Of a DNA stretch of 14,414 nt, positions 7,147 through 13,860 are shown piece by piece. The DNA is taken from contig DAOWOF010000033.1 of NCBI GenBank assembly GCA_030642205.1, forward strand, positions 1 through 14,414, written 5' to 3'. The notes beneath the pieces were generated by a model that ran no database searches, was not told where the DNA came from, and was given only the letters and a program-made list of their open reading frames with translations. The stretch's first letter is position 1; every line of letters begins with the position of its first letter. This stretch comes from Desulfobacteraceae bacterium. Lineage in GTDB: Bacteria > Desulfobacterota > DSM-4660 > Desulfatiglandales > Desulfatiglandaceae. The translations under genes and the position numbers were made by a program.

Positions 7147-8217
7147 ATGAAAGACTATTTTAGCAAGATAATTAAAGACATTATTGCCAATCCGGGTTCA
7201 TTGCTGCAATCGGCCATTTTAATTATTATAGTTATTTGTTCAGTTTTTGTCACATGGTGGGCCTTTAACCTGGTGATAAGAAAATCTGAAAAAAAGCTCC
7301 GAAAACGATCTTTTTTTTCAGATAATGACGCAATCTTTATCCTTATCCGGCGAATGGGCCATTATTCTATTATGATCATAGCAGGTCTTGTCTTTTTAAA
7401 GCAGCTAAAGACACCTATAATGGAGAAATGTTTTTATGCGTTTGTTATTATTCTTCTATCTTCAATTATTAACAGCATTGTCCAGAATATCATACCTTAT
7501 CTGGAAGAGACTGTTTCCAAAAAAACCAAGACCTTTATCGATGATGTGATAATTGACCTTGCCAAAAAATTTTCAGCAGTAATAATCTATACTGCCGGAA
7601 TTATTTTGGCCATGGATGTTATTGGAATGAATGTCATGCCCTTTGTGGCAGGCGCCGGAGTAGCGGGAATTGCCATTGGTTTTGCCGCCAAGGATACTCT
7701 CTCCAATCTGATCGCCGGTATATTGCTCATAATCGACCGGCCTTTTGAGATAGGAGACCGGATTGAGGTCTGGTCTGCCCCTGCCAATTCATCAACATGG
7801 GGAGATGTCATTGATATCGGGCTGAGGGCAACCAAGATCAGAACTACGGATAATATCATAATAGTGATTCCCAACAACCAGATCATGACACGTGATATAA
7901 TAAATTATACTACCATTACAGATGAAATCAGGGTTCGTATTCCTATTGGCATTGCCTATGATGCCGATGTTAAAAAGGCCAAAGATATTATAACTAAAAT
8001 TAGTCTGGAACTACCTTGGGTATTGAAAGATCCTCCACCCAAGGTAGTTGTTTATAATTTTGGGGATTCTGCAGTTGATCTCCAGGCGAGGATATGGATC
8101 AGTGAGCCAAGACGCAGAATTGATACTGTTTCTTATGTCATGGATCGTGTAAAGGATGTTTTTCAGGCAGAAGGAATTGAAATACCCTATCCCAAAAGGG
8201 ATATTTATATCAAATAA
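7147..8217 (+). CDS. MscS-family small-conductance mechanosensitive channel
   Basis: A 356-residue inner-membrane channel that opens under membrane tension and releases solutes during hypo-osmotic shock. Hydrophobic segments lie near 21-43, 71-88, 94-116 and 142-160. The pore-lining helix follows: VAGAGVAGIAIGFAAKDTLSNLIAG spans 167-191 with the glycine/alanine packing pattern of MscS TM3. The beta-domain signature IDRPFEIGDRIEV (196-208) and VIPNNQIMTRDIINY (240-254) follow. The cytoplasmic domain ends with a short basic tail (PYPKRDIYIK). It is somewhat longer than E. coli MscS (286 residues) because of an extra N-terminal membrane segment. AAGGGAA precedes the ATG at a usable distance. It stands alone, divergent from mobB and convergent with the first amidohydrolase copy. 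Confidence 0.94.
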   Translation: MKDYFSKIIKDIIANPGSLLQSAILIIIVICSVFVTWWAFNLVIRKSEKKLRKRSFFSDNDAIFILIRRMGHYSIMIIAGLVFLKQLKTPIMEKCFYAFVIILLSSIINSIVQNIIPYLEETVSKKTKTFIDDVIIDLAKKFSAVIIYTAGIILAMDVIGMNVMPFVAGAGVAGIAIGFAAKDTLSNLIAGILLIIDRPFEIGDRIEVWSAPANSSTWGDVIDIGLRATKIRTTDNIIIVIPNNQIMTRDIINYTTITDEIRVRIPIGIAYDADVKKAKDIITKISLELPWVLKDPPPKVVVYNFGDSAVDLQARIWISEPRRRIDTVSYVMDRVKDVFQAEGIEIPYPKRDIYIK

Positions 8218-8274
8218 GAAAAAAAACAGGAAAGATATCCTGGATATTCAGGGATGAGACACTTCTCCTACAGA

Positions 8275-8299
8275 CACAAAGACCGGAAACGGCTTTGTG
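8275..8299. terminator. GNRA-capped hairpin between convergent mscS and amidohydrolase copy 1
   Basis: CACAAAG (8275-8281) pairs with CTTTGTG (8293-8299). After a bulged A, CCG (8283-8285) pairs with CGG (8290-8292) around a GAAA tetraloop. The location, 58 bases after the mscS stop and 16 bases beyond the end of the amidohydrolase gene, suits a shared terminator. Neither side has a proper U tract, so it may act only weakly or stabilise RNA ends. Confidence 0.4.
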
Positions 8300-8314
8300 C
8301 CTGGTTATAAATAT

Positions 8315-9214
8315 CTAGATATCAAATATTTTAATGGCATTATCATAAAATATTTTCTGTTTTGCCTTGTCGCTAATTGGCATTTCTAGGAGTTCTTTTT
8401 TCCATCTTGGCAGTCCATATGCATGAGATCCCATAACAACCTTATCTCTACCCCTTGGACTATCCAGAAATCTGAGAGTTTCGGGATATAGTCCGGATGG
8501 CATATAAGCATTACACATTCCATATACATTCGGGTGTCTCCAGATCATTGAACACCATTCATCAATCCATGGCCATCCTGTATGAGTCATTATTATCTTC
8601 AAATCAGGAAATTCTATGGCCACATTATCCACATACATGGGATGTCCCGGCTCGCTTGTCAGAGGCTCAGCTGAATGCCCTACCTGCATTCCAACAGGTA
8701 TTCCTAATTCCAGACATTTGGTGTATAGAGGATAACATCGTCTGTCATTAGGAGCCATTCCAAAGCTGATAGGATGGAACCAGACATATTTAAAGCCATA
8801 TTCCTTTACTGTACGATCAATTGTTTCAAGACTCTCCTTAATACGAAATGGATTATAACTGGCGCCGCCAATTATCTTGCCATTTCCTTTTTTAACTACC
8901 TCGCCAACATCGTCTACCTTATGGTCCATCATCATGCCATGATCACGCTGAGACCAACCCCATACAGTTGGGATTACAGCATACGCAATACCCAGTTCCT
9001 CCATTTCCTTTAGCATTTCTTCAGGACTGGATTTACAGGCAGTCGCCAGCACTTTCCATTCTTCTCCAGGTTTTGGTTTTACTCTCTCCAGGACGCCTTT
9101 AAAAGTTGTGATGGCCATCACCTGAAATTCATGAAACTTGAAGCACTCCTGCAAGATTTCCGGGTCACAATAATGATATAATAAAGAACAATCAATCACT
9201 TTCAAATCAGCCAT
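8315..9214 (-). CDS. Amidohydrolase-2 family (COG2159-like) protein, copy 1, with atypical metal site
   Basis: A 299-residue TIM-barrel protein of the amidohydrolase-2 (PF04909) type, a superfamily of hydrolases and decarboxylases of the ACMSD/gamma-resorcylate kind. Recognisable blocks: KYVWFHPISFGMAPNDRR (about 142-159), MQVGHS (near 176-181, strand-5 His), IIMTHTGWPW (near 208-217, strand-6 His) and VVMGSHAYG (near 259-267, strand-8 loop). Two usual ligand positions are absent: strand 1 reads VIDCSLLY where IDxHxH is normal, and the terminal GSD is GSHAYG. Cys9, Cys16, Cys24 and His28 are shared with copy 2. AAGGAGATAAACA before the ATG supports the start. No partner gene indicates a substrate. 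Fold confidence is high, activity unknown; a metal-free or differently liganded enzyme is possible. Confidence 0.85.
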   Translation of the reverse strand: MADLKVIDCSLLYHYCDPEILQECFKFHEFQVMAITTFKGVLERVKPKPGEEWKVLATACKSSPEEMLKEMEELGIAYAVIPTVWGWSQRDHGMMMDHKVDDVGEVVKKGNGKIIGGASYNPFRIKESLETIDRTVKEYGFKYVWFHPISFGMAPNDRRCYPLYTKCLELGIPVGMQVGHSAEPLTSEPGHPMYVDNVAIEFPDLKIIMTHTGWPWIDEWCSMIWRHPNVYGMCNAYMPSGLYPETLRFLDSPRGRDKVVMGSHAYGLPRWKKELLEMPISDKAKQKIFYDNAIKIFDI

Positions 9215-9256
9215 TGTTTATCTCCTTAAAAAGTATAGAGGTTTATATAAGACTGG

Positions 9257-9276
9257 ATTTCCGCCTGCGCGGGAAT
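9257..9276. repeat. dRS3-like palindromic repeat
   Basis: ATTTCC-GCCTGCGC-GGGAAT, one mismatch from the ATTCCC-N8-GGGAAT form of the dRS3-type dispersed repeat and embedded in the familiar TGGATT...GGGAATGACGG context found repeatedly between genes in many proteobacteria. It is locally GC-rich in AT-rich surroundings and sits upstream of amidohydrolase copy 1, next to the MITE-like element. Confidence 0.6.
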
Positions 9277-9296
9277 GACGGAAAACAAAAAAAATC

Positions 9297-9544
9297 GTAA
9301 CTATTCAGCGAATATCCACCGCGACACTAATCTGATTAAACCATGAAAAACTCACGGATAAGAGGTCGTAAAGAAAGAACCCGTTAAATATAAACATGCA
9401 TAAGTACACTAGGAAATTCTACAGATAGATTCAGCCCTGATGGGTTCTTTCTTTACGACCTCTATGGTTCAAACAGTTTCAAAGTTTAATCATATCAGTG
9501 TTGCGTGTCTGAAATCAGCATCTTTGAAATAGCTGAATAATTAC
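9297..9544. mobile_element. MITE-like 248-bp inverted-repeat element between amidohydrolase copies
   Basis: The ends are imperfect terminal repeats: GTAACTATTCAGC (9297-9309) against the complement of 9532-9544, 12 of 13 matching. Moving inward, 9320-9341 and 9484-9505 match at 19 of 22, and 9361-9382 and 9442-9463 (starting AGAGGTCGTAAAG) are a perfect 22-bp inverted repeat around a 59-nt centre. There is no coding capacity. This nested structure is typical of a non-autonomous transposon derivative, or of a long hairpin RNA if transcribed. Flanks are A-rich (AAAAATC left, AAAAATTC right), so a target duplication is not clear. The parent transposase is not in the window. Confidence 0.65.
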
Positions 9545-9842
9545 AAAAATTCTTTCATTTTTTATTATGTCATGCCAAGGCATGGGGATTGATAAAATTT
9601 AAATAAAAAAAAATGAGAGAGATTATTTAGGACGTTGAGGATAATTAATTAATTTTCAGATTCAAGGGTTTGAAACTAATCTATAGACCTGTTGATTGAA
9701 TTATTTGCAAAAGAATGGGCAACATGAGCACGAGATACTAAATATTGAAATTTTAAATCAGGTCTGAATCAAGAAAAGATTGTTGAAGGTCACCTAAAGA
9801 AATGATTCCAGAGATGAACCTCAACAATATTATTTAAGAGAA
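9545..9842. other. Non-coding stretch downstream of amidohydrolase copy 2
   Basis: About 300 bases with no plausible gene. It contains CATGCC-AA-GGCATG near 9573-9586, an AGACCTG/CAGGTCT pair near 9685-9760, and ATTGTTGA (9779-9786) with TCAACAAT (9821-9828). The last is about 15 bases past the stop of copy 2 and on the minus strand is followed by CTTTTCTTG, so it may be a weak terminator. Confidence 0.35.
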
Positions 9843-10748
9843 TTACCTCTTAAGATTAAAAAGCTTAACAGGATTATCATATAAAACTTTCTGTTTGGCT
9901 TTATCACTGATAGGCATTTCGTTACATTCCTTAACCCATCTGGTCATACCATAGGCATGAGAACCCATCATTACCTTGTCTCTGCCCCTGGGACTGTCCA
10001 TGAATTGGAAAGTTGCAGGATAAAAGCCTGAAGGCATATAGGCATTGCACATACCATATACATTTGGATGTCTCCAGATCATTGAACACCATTCATCAAT
10101 CCATGGCCATCCTGTATGGGTCAGGATAATTTTCAGATCAGGCATTTCAATGGCAACATCATCTGCGTACATTGGGTGGCCAGGCTCGCTTGTAAGAGGC
10201 TCAGCAGAATGTCCTACCTGCATTCCCACTGGGATATCTAATTCCATACATTTTGTATATAGAGGATAGCAACGCCTGTCATTAGGGGCCATGCCAAAGC
10301 TGATGGGATGAAACCATACATATTTAAAACCATATTCCTTTACCGCGATATCAATGGCTTCAAGGCTTTCCTTGATCCTGAAAGGATTGTAGCTGGCGCC
10401 GCCTATGATCCGTCCTTCCGACTTTTTGACAACATCAAATACCTTGTTATTTTTATGCTCAATCATCAAGGTGTGATCACGTTGAGACCATACCCAGATA
10501 GCTGGCATAATACCAAACTCAACACCTGTGGCATCCATTTCAGCAAACATTTCTTCAGGCGATGCTTTACATGCAGCTCCAAGTACCTGCCACTCTTCGC
10601 CCTTGGGTGGATTCAATCTCTTTAATACACCGCTAAAAGTGGTAATAGCCATTACTCTGAATTCATGAAAATCAAAGCAGGTTTTAGAAACTGCGGGATC
10701 GCAATACATATAAAGTAACGAACAATCAACAATTTTGTCTACAGCCAT
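9843..10748 (-). CDS. Amidohydrolase-2 family (COG2159-like) protein, copy 2
   Basis: A 301-residue paralogue of the gene at 8315-9214. By hand alignment it is roughly 57% identical over the first ~112 residues and close to 90% from about residue 113 to 275. It has the same altered site: strand 1 IVDCSLLY lacks HxH and the end of the barrel has GSHAYG, while WFHPISFG, MQVGHS and THTGWPW are kept. Cys9, Cys16, Cys24 and His28 are shared. AAGGAGGT lies 11 nt before the ATG, a better ribosome site than copy 1 has. The gene sits between the MITE-like element and a hairpin at 10804-10849, and a decayed third copy lies upstream in the same orientation, so the group arose by tandem duplication. Substrate is unknown. 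Confidence 0.85.
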   Translation of the reverse strand: MAVDKIVDCSLLYMYCDPAVSKTCFDFHEFRVMAITTFSGVLKRLNPPKGEEWQVLGAACKASPEEMFAEMDATGVEFGIMPAIWVWSQRDHTLMIEHKNNKVFDVVKKSEGRIIGGASYNPFRIKESLEAIDIAVKEYGFKYVWFHPISFGMAPNDRRCYPLYTKCMELDIPVGMQVGHSAEPLTSEPGHPMYADDVAIEMPDLKIILTHTGWPWIDEWCSMIWRHPNVYGMCNAYMPSGFYPATFQFMDSPRGRDKVMMGSHAYGMTRWVKECNEMPISDKAKQKVLYDNPVKLFNLKR

Positions 10749-10803
10749 TTTCTTATTATACCTCCTTTTAAAGGAAATTTAAAAAAACTATGAATAACTT
10801 AGG

Positions 10804-10849
10804 CATCCTTTAAATTTGGTTCACACTTTTTCAGTGTTTATAAAGGATG
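10804..10849. promoter_or_regulatory. Nested hairpin upstream of amidohydrolase copy 2
   Basis: CATCCTTTA (10804-10812) and TAAAGGATG (10841-10849) are perfect complements. Inside, ACACT (10823-10827) pairs with AGTGT (10833-10837) around TTTTC. The outer arm starts 55 bases before the ATG of copy 2, in the position of an operator or a structured 5' leader. The rest of the 376-base gap (10749-11124) is AT-rich without genes. Confidence 0.4.
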
Positions 10850-11124
10850 GTAATAATTGCAAAATTTGAATCTACATCTTGAAAATCTGGAAATCAAATT
10901 TTACATTAATCTCTAATATCAGAATTTGTATTACTTAAGCATTAAATAGGATGTCAAGATAGAATTTTATGCCTTACTTTTAGACCAATGATTTATCCTC
11001 AAAACTCATTATGAATGATCAAAACCCTAACTAAAAAAAGATCCAGGATAAAAAAACATTAATTAAAAAAGAACTCCCTATAAAAAATATTTTAGCCAAT
11101 CTCATTGAAATCAATTATAAAAAG

Positions 11125-11534
11125 CTATCTCTTAAGATCAAAGAGCTTAACAGGATTATCATAAACTTTCTGTTTGACTTTATCACTGATAAGCATTTTG
11201 TTACATTCCTTAACCCATCATCACCTTATACATGGGGATGACCAGGCTCACTTGTCAGAGGCTCAGCAGAATGTTCTACCTGCATTCCCACTGGGATATC
11301 TAATCTCAACACCTGTAACATCCATTCAGCAAATATTTCTTCAGCTGATTCTTTACAGGCTGCGCCAACTATCCGCCACTCTTTTTCCTTGGGTGGATTT
11401 AATCTCTTTAATACACCACTGAAAGTGACAATAGTCATTACCTGAAATTCGTGAAAATCAAAACAGGTTTTAGAAACTTCAGGATCTCAATACTTATAAA
11501 GCAAAGAAGAATCAAGAATTTTGTCTATAGTTGT
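11125..11534 (-). pseudogene. Decayed third copy of the amidohydrolase gene
   Basis: The minus strand from about 11534 to the TAG at 11125-11127 aligns with copy 2 over both ends. It keeps FDFHEFQVM, TFSGVLKRLNPPK, LDIPVGMQVEHSAEPLTSEPGHP and the C-terminal DNPVKLFDLKR, but only about 410 of about 906 bases remain. The start codon is ACA, the Cys16 codon has become TGA, one base is lost after FAE, and three internal segments are missing. One of these, 29 bp, is bounded in copy 2 by the direct repeat AACCCATC (9933-9940 and 9962-9969), of which one copy survives here (11212-11219). The ribosome-site remnant GGAGG persists just upstream. The gene is non-functional as read; an internal ATG ORF of 70 codons (11226-11438) is a by-product. 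Confidence 0.9.
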
Positions 11535-11972
11535 TTTTCTAAAAGGCCTCCTCTAACATGCTTTTAAAAGCTTCAACCAATTTCCAAATAAATTACGCGT
11601 AAAATAATTACATCTTAGAATTTATTAAAAGAGTATCTATAATCTTAGTGAAAATAATTTACTTTCACTTAATTAATAGAGTTCAAAGGCATACAATCAA
11701 GAAATATAACTTTTTTCAGCCAAACGAAATTATGGTTTAAGAAAAAGAATTCGATGAAAGCTACAATAAATACTTATGGCAATATTCATACTTCCAGTCC
11801 TTTCTTTTGTCAAGTATGAAAAAGACTTAAGGACATTAATCATGACAAGCTCGTACAAAGTCGCTCTGCACCTTTGTATTCAGCGGGGAAGCCCTACCCT
11901 ATTATCTAATTATTTAAAATGAATTCAAATATTTGTAGACGCTATCCATTGGCAGCGCTTTTTGCTGGTGCA
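11535..11972. other. Gene-free region between the amidohydrolase pseudogene and dacB
   Basis: About 440 bases without a credible gene. It holds several exact inverted repeats: GCTTTTAAAAGC (11560-11571), AGTGAAA/TTTCACT (11647-11653 with 11663-11669) and TTCATACTT/AAGTATGAA (11785-11793 with 11812-11820). CTCGTACAAAG (11850-11860) is a motif shared with the repeat cluster near 13.7 kb. Confidence 0.5.
11785..11813 (-). promoter_or_regulatory. Candidate sigma-70 promoter toward the amidohydrolase pseudogene
   Basis: On the minus strand, TTGACA (11808-11813), 17 nt, then TATGAA (11785-11790). The -10 is embedded in one arm of the TTCATACTT/AAGTATGAA inverted repeat, so the site could also be an operator. 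It lies about 250 bases before the former start of copy 3. The -35 is perfect and the -10 is 4 of 6. Confidence 0.35.
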
Positions 11973-13189
11973 TCAATCTTCAACAAGCCTTTTCTTAAAA
12001 ACAAGCTCATCCTTTAAGCATTCAATCAAAGCACCTGGATCAATATCGGATTTACTTAGGAATATAATATAATAATAGATGTCTTTAGATCCATTCTCAA
12101 AGTAGCCTACACGATTTTTTATCCCTTGGAGGGTGCCCGTTTTGTAAAAAAAATTATCTTTCTGGTTAAGGAGATAACGATAGGAAGAAAAAGCCTTCAA
12201 AATTGAGAGCATCTGCAAAGCAGATACCCGGTTTTCCCTTGAGAGCCCAGAGCCCTCAACGATCTTGAAGTCCTCTAATCCAAGCTTTTGTTTAGTATAT
12301 TGCCTTATAACATTAGCCCCTTTCTTGAGGTCTCCAGGCTCACCACTTTCTTTTGCTCCCATTGTAATCAGAAGCTGATTTGCTATAAAGTTATTTGAAT
12401 ATTTCATCATTTTTTTAATGACTTCTTCAAGTGTAAATCTGGAATGATAACGATAAATTAATTTATCATCAGAGTCTATCAGGCCTAATCGAATATTACC
12501 GCTTGCCTTAGCATTGTTTTTCCTTAAAAAATATAAAAGCAACTCTCCAGCATAAGTGGTAATCTCCTGTTGGTTATGGGAAAAGGTATAGCGGCCCTTT
12601 TTTAATCGCATTAGATGGATTTTTTTGCTGATAGATGGAAGAAGTGGGGTCTGGGATTCAGCAGTTATTAACTTGCCTTTTTCATCGTAATTAAAATAAA
12701 CAGTGTTAAAGTTGGCGCTCAAGGCGCCTACAGGCGCATCATAAGGGTTAGATGACCGGTTTTTGCCTGGGATATTAAGACTATTAGCAAAATAGCTGTC
12801 ATCAATGATTATATCTTTAAAAATGTGTTGTTTTTGGCTAAGATGCTTAGCTATTTCCATCCATGCTTCTGATATTAAAAGGGGGTCACCATAACCTTTT
12901 ATCTTAAGGTTTTGTTCTGAGTCCAGATAGAACTCGGTAGGAAATCGATAAGATAATCCAAGACGGTTAATAGCAACCAGGGCTGTTAGGATTTTAATAG
13001 TTGAGGCTGGTATTTTTTTTTTACCTCATTTTTTTTACATAGGATCTTGCCCTTGAAATCGCTCACCAACAGGACGTCGTCTTTACCAAGCCTGGAGAGG
13101 CATTGCAAGGCTTGGTTGGCATAGGCAACCTCTATTAAAACACATCCAACTAAACAAAATACAAATAGGTAAGTCCATTTTAAAATCAT
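11973..13189 (-). CDS. dacB: PBP4-type D-alanyl-D-alanine carboxypeptidase/endopeptidase, split by a frameshift in an A10 tract
   Basis: A class C penicillin-binding protein that trims or cuts peptidoglycan cross-links in the periplasm. The first part (13189 down to about 13022) has a signal peptide ending VAYA and a mature start with LSRLGKDDVLLVSDFKGKIL. After the A10 tract at 13013-13022 the reading moves to the frame that gives IPASTIKILTAL, with the SxxK serine at about residue 63. The remaining hallmarks are in that frame: SNN (about 265-267), EGSGLSRENRVSA, and KTG (about 350-352) in FYKTGTLQ. The joined protein would be about 405 residues against 477 for E. coli PBP4. An 11-A tract would make one ORF. 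As written, translation stops about 67 codons in; an ATG at 12860 opens the C-terminal part but lacks SxxK. All motifs are intact, so sequencing error, slippage or a very recent mutation fits best. Confidence 0.88.
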
Positions 13190-13314
13190 CAGTCAGGCCA
13201 TTCAAGCATTTAAAAGTCATTTTTTTGAAGAGATTGGATTATATAGTGCCTGAATAAAAACAGGAAAATTCTTCCAGGATCAAGGAGAGCGAAAAGTTTA
13301 ACCACAGAAATATA

Positions 13315-13614
13315 TTAAGTATTTTGAGGATTAAAATTTGAGACTGATCCTGAAATTGGAGAAAATAGCAAATTTTGTTCAGGCGTTATATAACTATTTA
13401 AAATCCTGATTTTATCATAAACAGATTTTCTTTTATCAATAAACAGATGAGATTCTCCATTGAATTTACAAAGCCCCCCCTTTAATTTTAGCCCAGCTGC
13501 TTCCAATAGATCATAATGAACGATGATTCCTTTTTTAAGCATTGTTTGTTCAAGGTCAGATAATCGTTTTTTAAGAGGAAGAGGAACCCTTTTTTTTTTC
13601 TTAACTGAGCGCAT
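13315..13614 (-). CDS. Small hypothetical protein (99 aa)
   Basis: Not assigned to a named family. The N-terminus is very basic (MRSVKKKKRVPLPLKKR), followed by a helical segment and a compact core (KGIIVHYDLLEAAGLKLKG, then GLCKFNGESHLFIDKRKS, then VYDKIRILNSYI) that alternates like a small alpha/beta domain. From about residue 78 the tail is low-complexity and rich in Asn, Ser and Pro. The core has the look of short conserved hypothetical proteins of deltaproteobacteria, but that is memory, not a search. Only a weak AGG lies about 9 nt before the ATG. It is upstream of dacB in the same direction with a gap of about 125 bases, so the two might share a transcript. A role cannot be stated. Confidence 0.6.
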   Translation of the reverse strand: MRSVKKKKRVPLPLKKRLSDLEQTMLKKGIIVHYDLLEAAGLKLKGGLCKFNGESHLFIDKRKSVYDKIRILNSYITPEQNLLFSPISGSVSNFNPQNT

Positions 13615-13651
13615 TTATTAGCCTGGATTTTTCCGTTATTTTTGTTATGGA

Positions 13652-13746
13652 CTCGTAAAAAGCCGGTTTATGCCGCAAGCGGCATCCTAAGAGCAACAAA
13701 CTTGCGAATTAAGTTCGTTGGAAGGAGTAGGGAAACTTTGTACGAG
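13652..13746. repeat. Inverted-repeat element with CTCGTA(A/C)AAAG ends
   Basis: CTCGTAAAAAG (13652-13662) and the complement of CTTTGTACGAG (13736-13746) match at 10 of 11, bounding 95 bases. Inside is a strong hairpin, ATGCCG-CAAG-CGGCAT, at about 13670-13685. The same end motif occurs singly at 11850-11860. There is no coding capacity, and it looks like a short dispersed intergenic repeat. Confidence 0.5.
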
Positions 13747-13748
13747 GT

Positions 13749-13845
13749 AAGACCTCTGCAAAACTTTTCCTTTCGAAGTCTGCGTTTATCTGGCTAATTT
13801 CGATTTTCTTGAACGTAACGAAATTTAACCTCTTTCAAAGGTCTT
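13749..13845. repeat. Second nested inverted repeat abutting the previous one
   Basis: AAGACCT (13749-13755) pairs with AGGTCTT (13839-13845), with partial pairing continuing inward. AATTTCG (13796-13802) pairs with CGAAATT (13819-13825). Its left edge adjoins the CTTTGTACGAG motif, so both may be parts of one composite element of roughly 195-210 bases. Confidence 0.45.
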
Positions 13846-13860
13846 GAGGTGCTCATTTTT

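Noticed and set aside
8497..9013. Plus-strand ORFs of 79-84 codons opposite amidohydrolase copy 1 (with counterparts opposite copy 2)
   Set aside because: They are antisense shadows of the conserved minus-strand genes; composition and overlap with catalytic blocks give no independent support.
9361..9463. The 22-bp inverted repeats as a CRISPR-like or attachment-site pair
   Set aside because: Only two units, in inverted orientation, nested inside larger terminal repeats, with no integrase or cas gene; a MITE-like structure explains them better.
11481..11492. In-frame TGA at the position of a conserved Cys (Cys16) in the third amidohydrolase copy, a pattern seen in selenoproteins
   Set aside because: The same copy has lost its start codon, about half its length and its frame at several points, so TGA is best read as decay. 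I saw no SECIS-like structure right after it.
11950..11965. Sigma-54-like TGGCAG...TTGC near the dacB 3' end
   Set aside because: Spacing between the two elements is one base too long and it lies at the end of a gene with nothing suitable downstream on that strand.
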